NCBI GenBank assembly: GCA_000328365.1
Contig: KB303112.1
Span: 166,598-230,597, forward strand
Source: Capitella teleta
Lineage: Eukaryota > Annelida > Polychaeta > Capitellidae
Length of the DNA: 64,000 nt
Direction of reading: 5' to 3'
Positions within the stretch are counted from its first letter, which is position 1, and every line of letters begins with the position of its first letter. The position numbers were made by a program, and so were the translations under genes. This document shows positions 8,572 to 20,600 of the stretch, one piece after another. The notes beneath the pieces are model-generated. The model made no database searches and was not told the origin of the DNA. It worked only from the letters and a program-made list of their open reading frames with translations.

Positions 8572-11500
8572 CAGACCGCAATTTGTTGAGATTCATGGAC
8601 TTCATCCTCGTGAGCATTGCGTGTGTCACCCGGACAATTGGCACTCAAATCAGCAGCATCTGTAACTCATGAATATGCAAATTAGCTCATTATTATGAAT
8701 ATGCCAATTAATCTCCAGTACACCTCACCTTCAAATCTGATCCCACACCAGCCACAATACATGTAAGTCTCCCTCAAATATTTAGTAAGACGCTCCAATT
8801 TCAGTTCACTCTATAAAAATAGTAAATGGTAAAAATGGTTTCTAAATTGAGTTTAAAATTTCAAATAAATTTAAATAATTTCACTTACTGGTTCCTCTCC
8901 TCCTCCTCCTCCTCCTCCTCCTCTTCCCCCTCCTCCTCTTCCTCTTTTGTTTCCTTCTTCAGAGCTTGCGGTGGCCAGAATGTGATGTCAGTCGGTTCAG
9001 AGTAACCCTGAATAAGGAATAATTATCAACTCCAACCACGGTACAAAATAACAAACTTTTTCTGCATCAAGTTCAAAACAGGCCTTTTGCGATTTCCACA
9101 AATCACTTTCAATTCTGGCCTCCTTCTTCTTCACGGTGAACCTCTCCCTGAAGTCGTGCCTCATGAATTGCTCGTTCCTTCGTCTCTTGTGCATCATCTG
9201 TGCCCTCATCTGATTCATCTCCTCTGCTTTCCGCTTCTTCTCTTCATCTCGACCTAGACCCCCACGATCGTTTTTCAGCTGGACAGGAATTGGTTCCGAC
9301 CTCCCCTGCCCTGTGGGTGGAAGGAAGCTTTTAAAAAAGGCGTGGAAATATATATAAAGTCACTCTGTCTGGATCTACAGTAAAACCTATCAATAACGAC
9401 CACTCTGGGGACCGATTTCAAACGGCAGAATGCGTTCTTTCATCTGCTTTGTTCTCCTAATTAAAGAAATCATATTCTTTCGTGTTCTTATCTGTTCTCT
9501 CATATCAAAGCTTTACGCAATCGCATTAGGCTTTAAGTGGAGATGGGTCGGGATGAGGAGCTTGACTACTCGTGGCTCAAGCAGACAAGCTGTGAAAATG
9601 CATCAATGCCGAACGAGCGCCCGGTCGTTTAACACAGGGTCAAGGGTCAATCGGGACTCGTAATGACAGGTTGCGGATCGCGTTGTACAGGTGGTCGCTG
9701 AATACAGGGTCACATAATTATATGTTAAAGTGGTCGGACGGATTTTAGGGTGGTCGCTTAGGGCAGGTGGTCGCTAACACAGGTTTTACTGTATAAATAT
9801 TTTAGCCTTTGGACCTTGGATTTTATGGATTAACATTAGCTATTGTGGAGAGTGGGAACCTTTTTTTCCAATGGCCATTCCAGGTTTATATCCCATTTTC
9901 TGAAGCAGAGCAAATCCTTTGTTTTCGCTTCCAATGGGTTTTTCAAGGCCTTCTGTTCGCTTCTCTTGCTCCAACTGTTTTTTTGGGATTGTTTTGTATT
10001 TCGCGTTCTTTTCTTTGATTTTCACACTCTGCTGATGTTTGCGAGATGCTTCACGTGACAGCAAACCAGGTCGCGTATCAGCTCTGTGAAGAAAAATATG
10101 AAGGATCAAAGATCTAAGAGGGATCAGAAAAGAAAAAAGTACATGTATGTACAAAATGTGAAGCTGATGTGACAAATCTCAGTTTTGAAGTGAGTTCAAT
10201 ACCTACTTTATTGCATGCATCACAATGCACATGTAGTAGACCTGAGATATTGCATTGCCTGATAACAAATACACACAGAAATGTAGCCTGGGTGCCTGTG
10301 CAAATCTGCCTGCTATAGCTATGATTACATTATGATTTGGAAAACTTAGCCAAGCTGGAAATATTATGAAACTGCGATCATATCTAATAAGTGTAATACT
10401 GTTGGATCATCTCTGATCTCTCAAAGCAAAAAAAGCCAAACATATGTCTATTCTGTGTGATGCATAGAATTACATAATGCTTTTCTCTGCAACCAAAGAG
10501 AAGCCTGATTTTCAGCTGATGTAATCAAGAGACTGTGCGGTGTCTTACGCAGGTAAATCCTATTTACACCACCTGAACAGAGAGGTCGCTGATTGCAGTG
10601 GACATGGCATTTTATATGGCCATAGTGACAATGGATGAAGAGACCATCACTTGGGCAAGCAAATATTATGAGGTCACATATGTCTAGTTTGCTCAATGGC
10701 ATGATGGTATTGAGAAATATTCATAAAAAAAGTAACCAAAGGAAGGAGTTTGAAAGACAAACATGACTTTGGATAGCTTGGGTATACAGTACATGTTTTC
10801 AGTGCTATACAAAAAAAAGTTAGCATACAGGTACATCACATCTACATTACAATAAAATGACAAAAATCACAAACATTGAGACAATATTTCACGGCTACGG
10901 GTATTTTCAAATTCCAAGGATGTGTGATTTGTAAAAATATTATTAATATACTTGGAAATTCATCATGACATCCAACATTTTGCGTGATATTTCTATGTCA
11001 CTATGAAAAGATAATGTAAAGAAAATGGTACCTCAATGGACTCCTTTTTGAGCTATATGTATTTCCCTAACCCTACCCCTATTTGTAGTTGTAATGATTC
11101 AGTAATTTTGGATTTTTGAGACTTTGGTTAAACTTTTACAATTTTCTTTTCTTGAATAATAATCACAAAATTATGTATTTTTGTGTGTTCATTCTTCTAG
11201 GTAGTTATTGAGTATTTCTTACCATAATGTTTTTTCTTGAACCACACTCTACAAGTGGCCGTGTACAAGAAATGGGTATATGAACAAGTGATGGTCCAGG
11301 GTCACTATCTACCGGTAAATCAAAATATGCCGGCCCTTCCACAGGCCATTATGACACAGCGGGGCCGCGCTGCTTTGGCTTCGAACACCTTTGCGCCTTA
11401 TTTTTTTTCTTATAATTTCTGATTTGGTTGTCGTAAGAAGAGCGGGAGAGACGCTTCGTGGCTTCTAGACATCTTTGCGCGGGTAAGCAATGCGTCATAC

Positions 11501-14500
11501 CCAAAGCGACAAATCACAAACGTCGTTCAAAACAGCAGCGACAAATCAGCAACTGCTTTCATATCGTCACTGTAAGTGGCCTTTCACCACTGACATTTCT
11601 TCCTTAACTTTCAACTGGCTTGCAAGTGTTCTTCACAAATACGCCAAGGAATACTACAAAATGTGGAGGTTCTTCAACTGGTCTCAGCAATTTGTTCGTG
11701 AAACGTCCTGCACCAGAAATGTCACCGGAAATGCTGATTCAGCTGAAACAAAACCACAGAAACACCTCACTCGGAAGCAAAGCGCCAGCAGTTACGGAAA
11801 TCGGGCTTCAACAAGGACCAGATAAATGCTTTTCCCTGGTTGCAAGACGACGCAGGAGGTATGTGGGAGAATGAATCAGTAAATAAATAATTAATATGAG
11901 TATTTAATCAAATTAACTGGTGAATGATCAATCAATATCAGAACCCGCTTTGCCGCTCGTGCCCGCACACATTTATGGATTGAAGTTTAAACAATACATT
12001 TACCAAACACGTGGTATTTTTTGTGTGAATTGAACAATAAACACTATCATTTGTTTATTCAAGATTTTAAACTTTATAAATATATGCTTAAATGTTTTGA
12101 TTAAGTCAAATCATGTATTAAATTTTATTGCTATTCAAGTATCAACCCACTTGCTAAATCAAGGCATGAAGTGCATGCATCAGCGACACCAGAGATAATC
12201 ATCATAAATAGACCCCAATGAGACCAAATGGAGCCAATTGTAATTGGCCAGAATCGGCTAGCTGAAGTAAAAATGCTGCTTAAGCCGCTCCACCAATCAG
12301 AGATATCGGCTCAGCATTGCGATCGGCGGCTAGCAGCGGCTTGGAGTGGCTTGGCGATGGTTGCTATATCATCCTATATGTATAATGATGCCAGCAGTTA
12401 ATACAAACGAGTGTACATACTCATGTACTCTCTACATGTACTACTATACCGATGTGGTGATTTTAAGATCAAACGATTTCTAAATCCTATAAATGTCCCA
12501 CTTAATTACACTCTCTTGCTTTACTCAATTTCAAGACATTTAGAGCGTTTCATAAACTTCCATGAACATCATTATCACCATTATCACTTTGTTTGCAAAT
12601 TCAGCTGGGTTCTAAGAACTTCTAAGTAATATATGCAGCGGGAAGAGGAAGCATTTAGAGGAACCGGTTGGAAGAGGAAAGAGGATGGCGAACCAAATGA
12701 GTTGTTGCATCAGGATCTTGAATGAAACATTCGCCGTTTTTGATGAATCGGATTGCAATTGTTGGGCAACCTCTGTGTTACATATATAGGGTAGAATAGC
12801 ATATGATAGAATAGTTTATTGTAATGTATGAAAAATGTCAAAAATAAAACAAATTACATTGAGCCAGGTGTTAAGTCGCCTTAATTCTTCGTTCAAACTA
12901 TGATACTAGTTACCGCTGCGTTGACATTTGAAGCAGACATAAAAGCATTAGTATCATCAGCGAAGAGAGTAAAATGCATACGTTCAGAGACAGAAGTGAC
13001 ATCGTTAATGTAACAAAACCAATAAAGGACCTAGGATGGAACCCTGAGAGACACCACAAGAAATTAAATCAGTACAGCCATTACAAGTACAGTCATTAAA
13101 AATTACCCTTTGGTGACGATCCGATAAGTAGTTAGTGGCTAGTACATATCGGCGGCGGCTCCTGGGTCTAATCATAAATCGAGGTCACCACAAGCATTTG
13201 GTGGATTATTAGCGTGAAAATTGTAAGGTAACCAGAGCATCTAGAATTTCAATTAGTGTGGACTCATTTTGACCCTGATATGGTAGCATAGGCCTCATAG
13301 GGCTAATAGCAACTATGTCCTAGTAGTAACTTAGTTGAGAACTGTTACTCAACTAAGTTACTACTAACTTACTTACTAACTTAGTAAGTAAGTTAGTACT
13401 AAGTTAAACTGAGTAGAAACTTACTTAGACATTGAAGTAATAATACTGTCTAATAGTAATACTGTAGAACACTATTTTTACGCGGAATTCAAATTTCGCG
13501 GTTTTCCATGTTTGCGTCATTTCGCGGAATCAATTTTTCGCGGTCAAGGATGTGATGAAAAAAAAAAAAAAAAAAAAAAATCTGGAAATAGTAGCTCTCT
13601 TCCATAACAAAGCAACAGAACATCACTCCCTTTAAAGCTGGGCTTTCTCCGTTCTCGGTTCCGCGTCATGGGGCAGAGCGAATAGCCTGCAGCATCGATT
13701 TCACACCTAATCACCGACGCCTGTATTGACGATAAGGTGGGTTAAAGTTTGTCTGCACTGCTTTGAAATAATTACGTAATCAAAGAAGCAGCAGCCCTTT
13801 GTAGACAATTACGAATGATGGTATCTTTGAAACTTAAAAACAATGATCAAAGGATCAGAGAATTGATTGTTGCCAAACATGCACTTAGAGTTCGATGTTT
13901 ACCAAACATTGAAGTCGGAGTCACCTCCGCGTCCACTAGATTTTCATCTCCAAGGCGATCTCGGCGATTCGTTATTGCATAAAAGAGAAGGATCTGATCA
14001 ACATCATTCACTTCTTCGGATGCTCTAACAACTTGACAAGATGCTTTGCTACTTCAAGAAAATCAACAAAAGTCCTCCCCGAAATCGCTGAGAGATGCCT
14101 GACCCCAATGCAGAAGTCAATCCGGCTGACGCTGCCTGCTGTGCTGCCGCCAACGCAGAGATTGCCCGGATCGCCCACTTTTTTACGCGGAATCCAATTT
14201 TCGCGGTCGAGCCTGACCGCGAAAACCGCGAAAATTGATCTCGCAGCGAAAATTTAGTGTTCTACAGTACATTGAACATTCAGAACTAGATAGTTCAATG
14301 TCGGCCACTGGACTTCATTCACAAGGATTAAAATTAATATGCGAGCCAGGGAAATATGCGAGCTAGCCGTTTTGATAAGTTGGTATATGCTGAGTGTACT
14401 AGTACAAGCAATAGCATGATAAGGTCTGTTCAAAGTAAAAGTTCAGTGTCGAACAGACGCTGTATTATCGCTCAACACCAGCGTTAGATTCTCATATAAT

Positions 14501-14600
14501 GAATACAAATGTATCAATTCTTACGTAAATACAATAATTTTACATACACAAGAAATGCATCCGACATGTAATCATCTTCATCACTACTTTTATCTGCCAT
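8571..14600 (-). CDS. GPATCH11: G-patch domain-containing protein 11 (GPATCH11/CCDC75), six exons
   Basis: Coding exons, minus order: 14600-14548, 10083-9860, 9310-9057, 9007-8889, 8808-8729, 8659-8571. Phases agree throughout and give 272 aa (human about 260-285). Exon 1 encodes MADKSSDEDDYMSDAFL, matching the human EEEDYMSDSF start. Exon 2 carries TRPGL and the G-patch (GFALLQKMGYKPG, about residues 74-86). Exon 3 has EPIPVQLK, RKAEE and the coiled coil to KSQKACFELD (human RSQRACQQLD). Exon 4 encodes a polyglutamate tract. Exons 5-6 hold the Cys pair YLRETYMYCGWCG and NCPG of the C-terminal zinc-binding domain. G-patch proteins usually activate DEAH helicases; human GPATCH11 is nuclear and has been linked to the kinetochore. 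Two donors (GTTCCC after exon 2, GTTTGT after exon 3) are weak, though phase and homology support them. Intron 1 is 4.46 kb. Confidence 0.9.
9376..9793. mobile_element. TA-flanked MITE in GPATCH11 intron 2
   Basis: A 418-bp element (including TA) with terminal inverted repeats starting TACAGTAAAACCT. Similarity continues into CGACCAC, about 27 bp in all. The TA at each end fits a Tc1/mariner-type target. The interior is shared, in reverse orientation, with 24961-25300. It fills most of the 549-bp intron between exons 2 and 3, 67 bp from exon 2. Confidence 0.8.
11480..11893 (+). mobile_element. hAT (ZNF862/KIAA1586-like) 5'-end relic
   Basis: Within GPATCH11 intron 1 the plus strand reads, across two frames, NLFVKRPAPEMSPE, then RKSGFNKDQINAFPWLQDD, then MWENE. 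The F-x-x-x-W/Q-x-x-x-F-P-W-L block before a cysteine-rich segment is typical of the TTF-type zinc finger region near the start of ZNF862-like hAT proteins. The cysteines expected after it are absent and the frame soon stops. It is a decayed piece, of a different hAT lineage from that at 560-841. Confidence 0.42.
11894..12779. other. GPATCH11 intron 1, middle part
   Basis: AT-rich intronic DNA. A 72-codon plus frame at 12411-12629 is not recognised. No RNA or repeat terminus is seen. Confidence 0.35.
12780..13160 (-). mobile_element. LINE reverse transcriptase fragment
   Basis: The minus strand reads YINDVTSVSERM then FTLFADDTNAFMS, the reverse transcriptase catalytic box with F-A-D-D (about 13010-12910). 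Before it, in other frames, is a GVSQGSILGPLL-like segment (about 13060). Downstream, RRLNTWLNV resembles the NxWxxxNxLxLN segment. It is short, frameshifted and inactive, and lies inside GPATCH11 intron 1. It belongs to the Jockey/CR1-type group, distinct from the copy at 4500-5665. Confidence 0.75.
13321..13398. repeat. Two adjacent perfect hairpins
   Basis: Hairpin 1 has 19-bp perfect arms (13321-13339 and 13348-13366) around an 8-nt spacer. Hairpin 2 has 18-bp perfect arms (13362-13379 and 13381-13398) around a single base. They share the 5-bp overlap 13362-13366, so only one can extrude fully. Both are built from the words AACTTA and TACTAA. Confidence 0.9.
13460..14269. mobile_element. 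TA-flanked nonautonomous DNA transposon in GPATCH11 intron 1
   Basis: An 810-bp element (including TA) bounded by the perfect 15-bp inverted repeat TACTGTAGAACACTA (13460-13474, 14255-14269). Subterminal regions at both ends are rich in TTTTCGCGG and TTACGCGGA words. A poly-A run of about 23 lies at 13558-13580. TA flanks suggest Tc1/mariner-like mobilisation. The interior carries no transposase; near 14030-14190 a short plus-strand frame reads LCYFKKINK then PDPNAEVNPAD, possibly a decayed captured ORF. Confidence 0.8.
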
Positions 14601-14800
14601 AATTTCACAAAATGAACTCAACGTCAGCTTCGGATAAAACGACGCGAAACCGCCATTGGCAACGTTGTGTTTCTCAAAGTTATTTTAACGATGCGTTATG
14701 ATTTGGAATACAAGGGAATCCGGTCTCACTAGTATCATATATGCTCAATGCTTTAGCATATAGGATAATATATATATAAGCTTTAGCATATAGGATACTA
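14601..14800 (-). promoter_or_regulatory. GPATCH11 5' flank
   Basis: DNA immediately upstream of the GPATCH11 start on the minus strand. It contains a CCGCCATTGGCAAC stretch (14653-14666, CCAAT-like) and no TATA box near the ATG. GGTCTCACTA at 14722 and the duplicated GCTTTAGCATATAGGATA words (about 14749 and 14780) belong to the transposon boundary that follows. Confidence 0.35.
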
Positions 14801-15880
<1,080 letters not shown>

Positions 15881-17520
15881 CGCGCCGGAGATCAGTGAAT
15901 CTGGGTGAAAGCTAAAAGTGGCCAGTGCTCAGGAATCTAGATCTAGAACAGTGAGCGTTATGATTCTTGCTTCAGAAGAAGTGTACTAGTATATCACTAT
16001 TACGATTAATTTCACCTTTAACAAAGCTTTTAAAACTCCATTAAGTTAAACGCAACATCTACTCTTTTCCTAATTTAATAAAGCGAAGAAACAAAGAAAT
16101 GCCGATTTTCTTGAGCGAGTTTTCATTTCTGCAGGCCGCATATAATTAAGACACCCGAACATAGGTAGAAGTCCCAAGAACATCTGGGTCATCTACACAC
16201 ACCCCCGCAGAACATCTAAGTGCAGACAAATCCAGCTTTGAGAATTTTCCAATTCAACCCTCTATAATATTATTTGAGTCTCGAGCGAGGTACCCTCAGC
16301 CACTTTTTAGAGGTCATTCATATTCATAACAGCTGTGATATGAGTAACCCCAATTAATGTGAGAATTGATGGATGACTGATTCTCCTTGACGCCCATCAT
16401 ACCATCCCAACAGAGCCGCCTAGACGTGAAGCAGAATTTGCCTAAGTATATCAATAGAAGGTATATCTATATTCCATAGAAGACTTCATTTCCGTGGAAA
16501 TGACATTCTAAATCTCAATAGCGAAAATAATTTACCCTGGGAGGATTTTCAGGAATATCCGAATTATTTAAAATTTTCCGAGAAGTCTCGTGCTGTGGAA
16601 AATTTACTTTCTGCTTCCTAGCATTTAATGTAATAGATTATCATCATCATTATTATGTCTGCGCGCAGACATTATTTTCAGCGGAAGTTCATTATGCATG
16701 TACGTAGTATATATTTTTCTATTCCTATAAATTAATTAGGCTATAATTACTTCAAATTATAACAACTAAACAAGATATTGGGCTATGTAATGTAATTGTA
16801 CAAGCTAACATCCATGTATGTGCATACCTCGGATCGTGCAGGCCGGAATTCCTTGAAATGCGTGAATGTGACAATTCCTTGAAATGAACCACTTGGATGG
16901 CGATGTTTGCTAATTTGTTACGGACCTTCAGGTAATGCAGATGGAAATTTCCAATAATTGGAGGCAATTCCGAACAAAACAGAATTTATTTTTAGCGGAA
17001 AACACGTAGAATGGCCTCCTCATTAGAATACCCATAAATGGACAAAGTCCTTTCGGTGGAGAATATAAATTACCTTGATTAAGTCAAACGTAACTTTACC
17101 ATTTTAGGCAAACATCATATTTATTAACTCCGATGTGGGAACCTGAAAAGTTATCGGTAGAGCGGTAAGAGCCTAATGTATTTATTATCGCATGATCGAT
17201 ACTAAATTCCGTTTGATATATGCTGTATGCTGATAATGCTCAGTGTCATTGAGAAACATTGAAATCTTCGTTAACATCCCGATTTCGGCCCACTCTGTTT
17301 GCTGCTTGTGTAAAGGTAAGGCCGACTGGTTACTTTTTCGGAACTCGGCAGTGGTGAATCCCCCCTCGATGAAAGTCGATATAATGTGTCCGCAGCCCCA
17401 TGAAACTATTTCTAACCAATTCTGCCAAACAAGACTGTCGTAGATAACATATACGATCCATAGCCCGGACAAAACTTGGCACGAGTTCCATTCTTCAATC
17501 GATTCTCACTAACTGAAGTC
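15881..17520. other. Spacer between divergent GPATCH11 and arginase
   Basis: No gene is recognised. A perfect 18-bp palindrome ATGTCTGCGCGCAGACAT lies at about 16656-16673. Confidence 0.4.
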
Positions 17521-17526
17521 TACTGT

Positions 17527-17640
17527 AAACCGTTTGAATATTTAAATGAGGTACGCCTTGATTGGTCGCAACAGAACACGCCCTCGGGTTCAAGGTTCAA
17601 GGCCGAAGCAGACTCACGTTGCGTATCAAGCAGATAAAAC
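17527..17640 (+). promoter_or_regulatory. Candidate arginase promoter
   Basis: Upstream of the arginase ATG are TATTTAAAT (17539-17547), an inverted CCAAT (GATTGGTC, about 17560) and the direct repeat GGTTCAAGGTTCAAGG (17587-17602), which resembles nuclear-receptor half-sites. An in-frame upstream ATG at 17546 would add 40 codons. The arrangement is suggestive only. Confidence 0.35.
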
Positions 17641-17665
17641 CAGTCGTGGTGAAACCGGACTGAAA

Positions 17666-20600
17666 ATGTCGTTTTCCACGTCCATCAGGAGTTTGTTGAC
17701 CGCCGCCCGAGTATCCGGAGTGCCCAGACGACTTGCTCATCGGGATGTCGGAGTTCTTGGCGTGCCATTCTGCAAAGGACAGGTGAGAACATGCTGTGAC
17801 GCACTTCGATCTTCGTGAATCTTCAAGTTCGTCTGGAAATCTCTTGAACTGAGGAATGTCAACAAAACATGCAATCAACATTATGTTTACGTAGATTCAC
17901 GTGATGTAAGCGAATTTTGTAATAATTTTGATTTGGACCGATCGATCATTCGATGCATGTGGCCCCTGTTCATTGTATTTGCAGTGATCACATTGGGGTA
18001 GCTGACCAGACATACTAATTTACTAACTAATGATACTTATGATCATACTACAGCGAGACCCACGGGTCCCTGGACCCAGATTTATCTGTGCTAAGTGCTA
18101 ACATTGGGGAAATGGTGAATTATAAAATATATTATATTTTATATAGTATAAAAGTAATATAGCTTGTGACCATGCGGTGTAGTACTAGCATAGCTGCATT
18201 CTATAGTTCTGTAGCCATAATCTGTGGGGATGATGATTATTAATATAGAGGCTTGGAACGAGATTCGTACTAGCATAGACTAGAGGAAGAATAATGACTA
18301 AATGAGAGTGGCCCTGTCGCGTAAATGCCGGTCTTTTGCCCAGCAAGCAAATCCTGGGCGGCCAGGCTTGAGCACCAGTACGTTCCGCTTAACATAATTA
18401 TGTTTCCCCTATACGAGGAAATATATGTACCTGGCTGAGAAAATTAGTAAATGAGAAAATGAGTAATGACCGAAAATGGCTGTTAACACGGTCATATCTT
18501 TTTACTCCAGAAAGCAAGAGCTTACAAATTTACAAGGTATAGTGACGCAACTTACATGCATATGTTGTGAAAATGTCAATTCAATATCACATATAATTGC
18601 AAAGTTATTTGACTTTTGTCAAACATGATCAGAAACGTTTTCGTTTTTAAAGTGATTGCTGTCTGACGCCAGGTCCAAGAGTGTTTGTTGTGTAATTAAG
18701 AGGCATTTGTTGAGCTCCTTATCAGCAAACACGCCTCACCGCTCGTTGCAGCAATGACACAGGTTGACTCTTCTTAATAGGGGTGGCCTACAATTTAACA
18801 AGCTTAATTATTGCTTTAATTAGAATTTGGAATATTCACTCTCGAGTCGAGAGATTTTGCTGCATAGGCTTTTACCCACATGTCCAATCTCATTATAATT
18901 CATCTTTGTTCATGCGTTTATCATTTATCATTATGTAAACATCTATTGCATAAAACTGATATACTCACTCTTAAACGAGACACCCTGGATGAATTATGAT
19001 TTACCTTGCCTGATTTATCTGTACTAACAAAATTGATTATCGTTGAGTATTATGAATTGATGAATTCATATTCTGTGAATTTAAGCCATTGATTATATAT
19101 TATATGGTCAATATGTGCCCCTCGCTGAACATATATCTTATAATTAATAGTTTCACATTGGATCTTATAATTATCATCAGGTGCATTAATAATTATTATT
19201 AGCCAGAACACTCTCAACATGGGTAGCCCATGCAATTACGATTGGCCTGTGGTACTCATTTGTCATCAGCATACGTACAAAATCAATGTGAACATTTAAA
19301 TTATGACTCTATCATATTTTGCTTGCATTTGATGCATACCCTATGCATTCGTGGGGGGCACCGAATTGCTCAGTCGGTTTAACCGGCTGACTGCAATCCT
19401 ATGCCGATCGTGGGGGTCGAGGTCCCGGGTTCGAGACCCGATCAGGCCACAGGCGTTATGAACTTATGATTGTGAATTATAATTGTAATTTGTTATAATT
19501 ATAATCCTTCGGTGACTGCAGTGCTGCCCAACTGCGTAACAAGGCCGGGCGCTGTGTACTACTGTCTGTGGTGGTATGCAGGATAAAGAACCCTTGGGAT
19601 TTATCGATAAGAGTAGGGGAAACCCCGGTCCCGGGCCTTCTGTTCTGACGCCCTTATCATTCGAATGGTTTGGGTGGAGATGTAAAACCCCTTCAGCATC
19701 AGCATTAACCATATGCATTCGCAGTTATGCAATGCATCATTTTTCCCTTCAGTGAAAGCAGCCATGGTTGATTCGTAAAATTGATTTTTTTTATTATTTG
19801 AATTCTAAAAAGTTTTAAAACATGCATGTGTGCATGTATAATATTATGAGTTTCAACACCTACTCGTTCGCGGTAATCGTATTCCTAACGCACTGACTCT
19901 CATGGCGCAGGATTCTGTGAAATGAGCTCTGTCAATTCAAATTCAAGGCAATTTATTTCCTTAATATTCAGTCAAATCGTGGAAAAAAGGGATGAATTAT
20001 GAATATCAAATTATATAGATAATAATATAATAATCACTTTATTTCTTCAACACATTAATCACATAAAATGATAAATATTGTTTTGGAATTTGCATGCGTA
20101 CACATGAATCGCTTCAAGAGAACTTTCATCCCTTCATCAATCATTTCAATTAATTCTTGTGGCCAAACACATCCCTTTGGGCATGAAATGTTTATGTTAT
20201 CTTATCTTATCTAAGAAGTATACTAAAAAGTAAAAACAGGATTAAACAATTACAATTAAAAAACATAAAACTTGAAATACATAAAATAGTTTGTAATTTA
20301 AAATTCCTCAACCATAACTTTGCATAAGCTATTAAGCAGATCAAAATAAATTAGTTTTTTAATATTATTTGATTTATTTCTCAAAAATGTCATAATAATC
20401 AGATGATCATATAGTGGCAGTTCTTTCGTGACTCAGCAACGTGGACCAGGATGCTCATTTTGTTATCCGTTGTGCCACCGATAGAAAGTGCTTCATATAC
20501 ATGTAGCATTTTCTTCACTTTTTTAGTCTGATCATTGAGCCGTTTGAGATGCCTGGGGTTCTCTTTCACTTCGTTCTTTCAGCCCCTGCTAGATGTATTG

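Noticed and set aside
17546-17665. Longer arginase start at ATG 17546
   Set aside because: It would add 40 residues beyond the usual ARG2 length and overlaps the likely promoter; ATG 17666 fits better.
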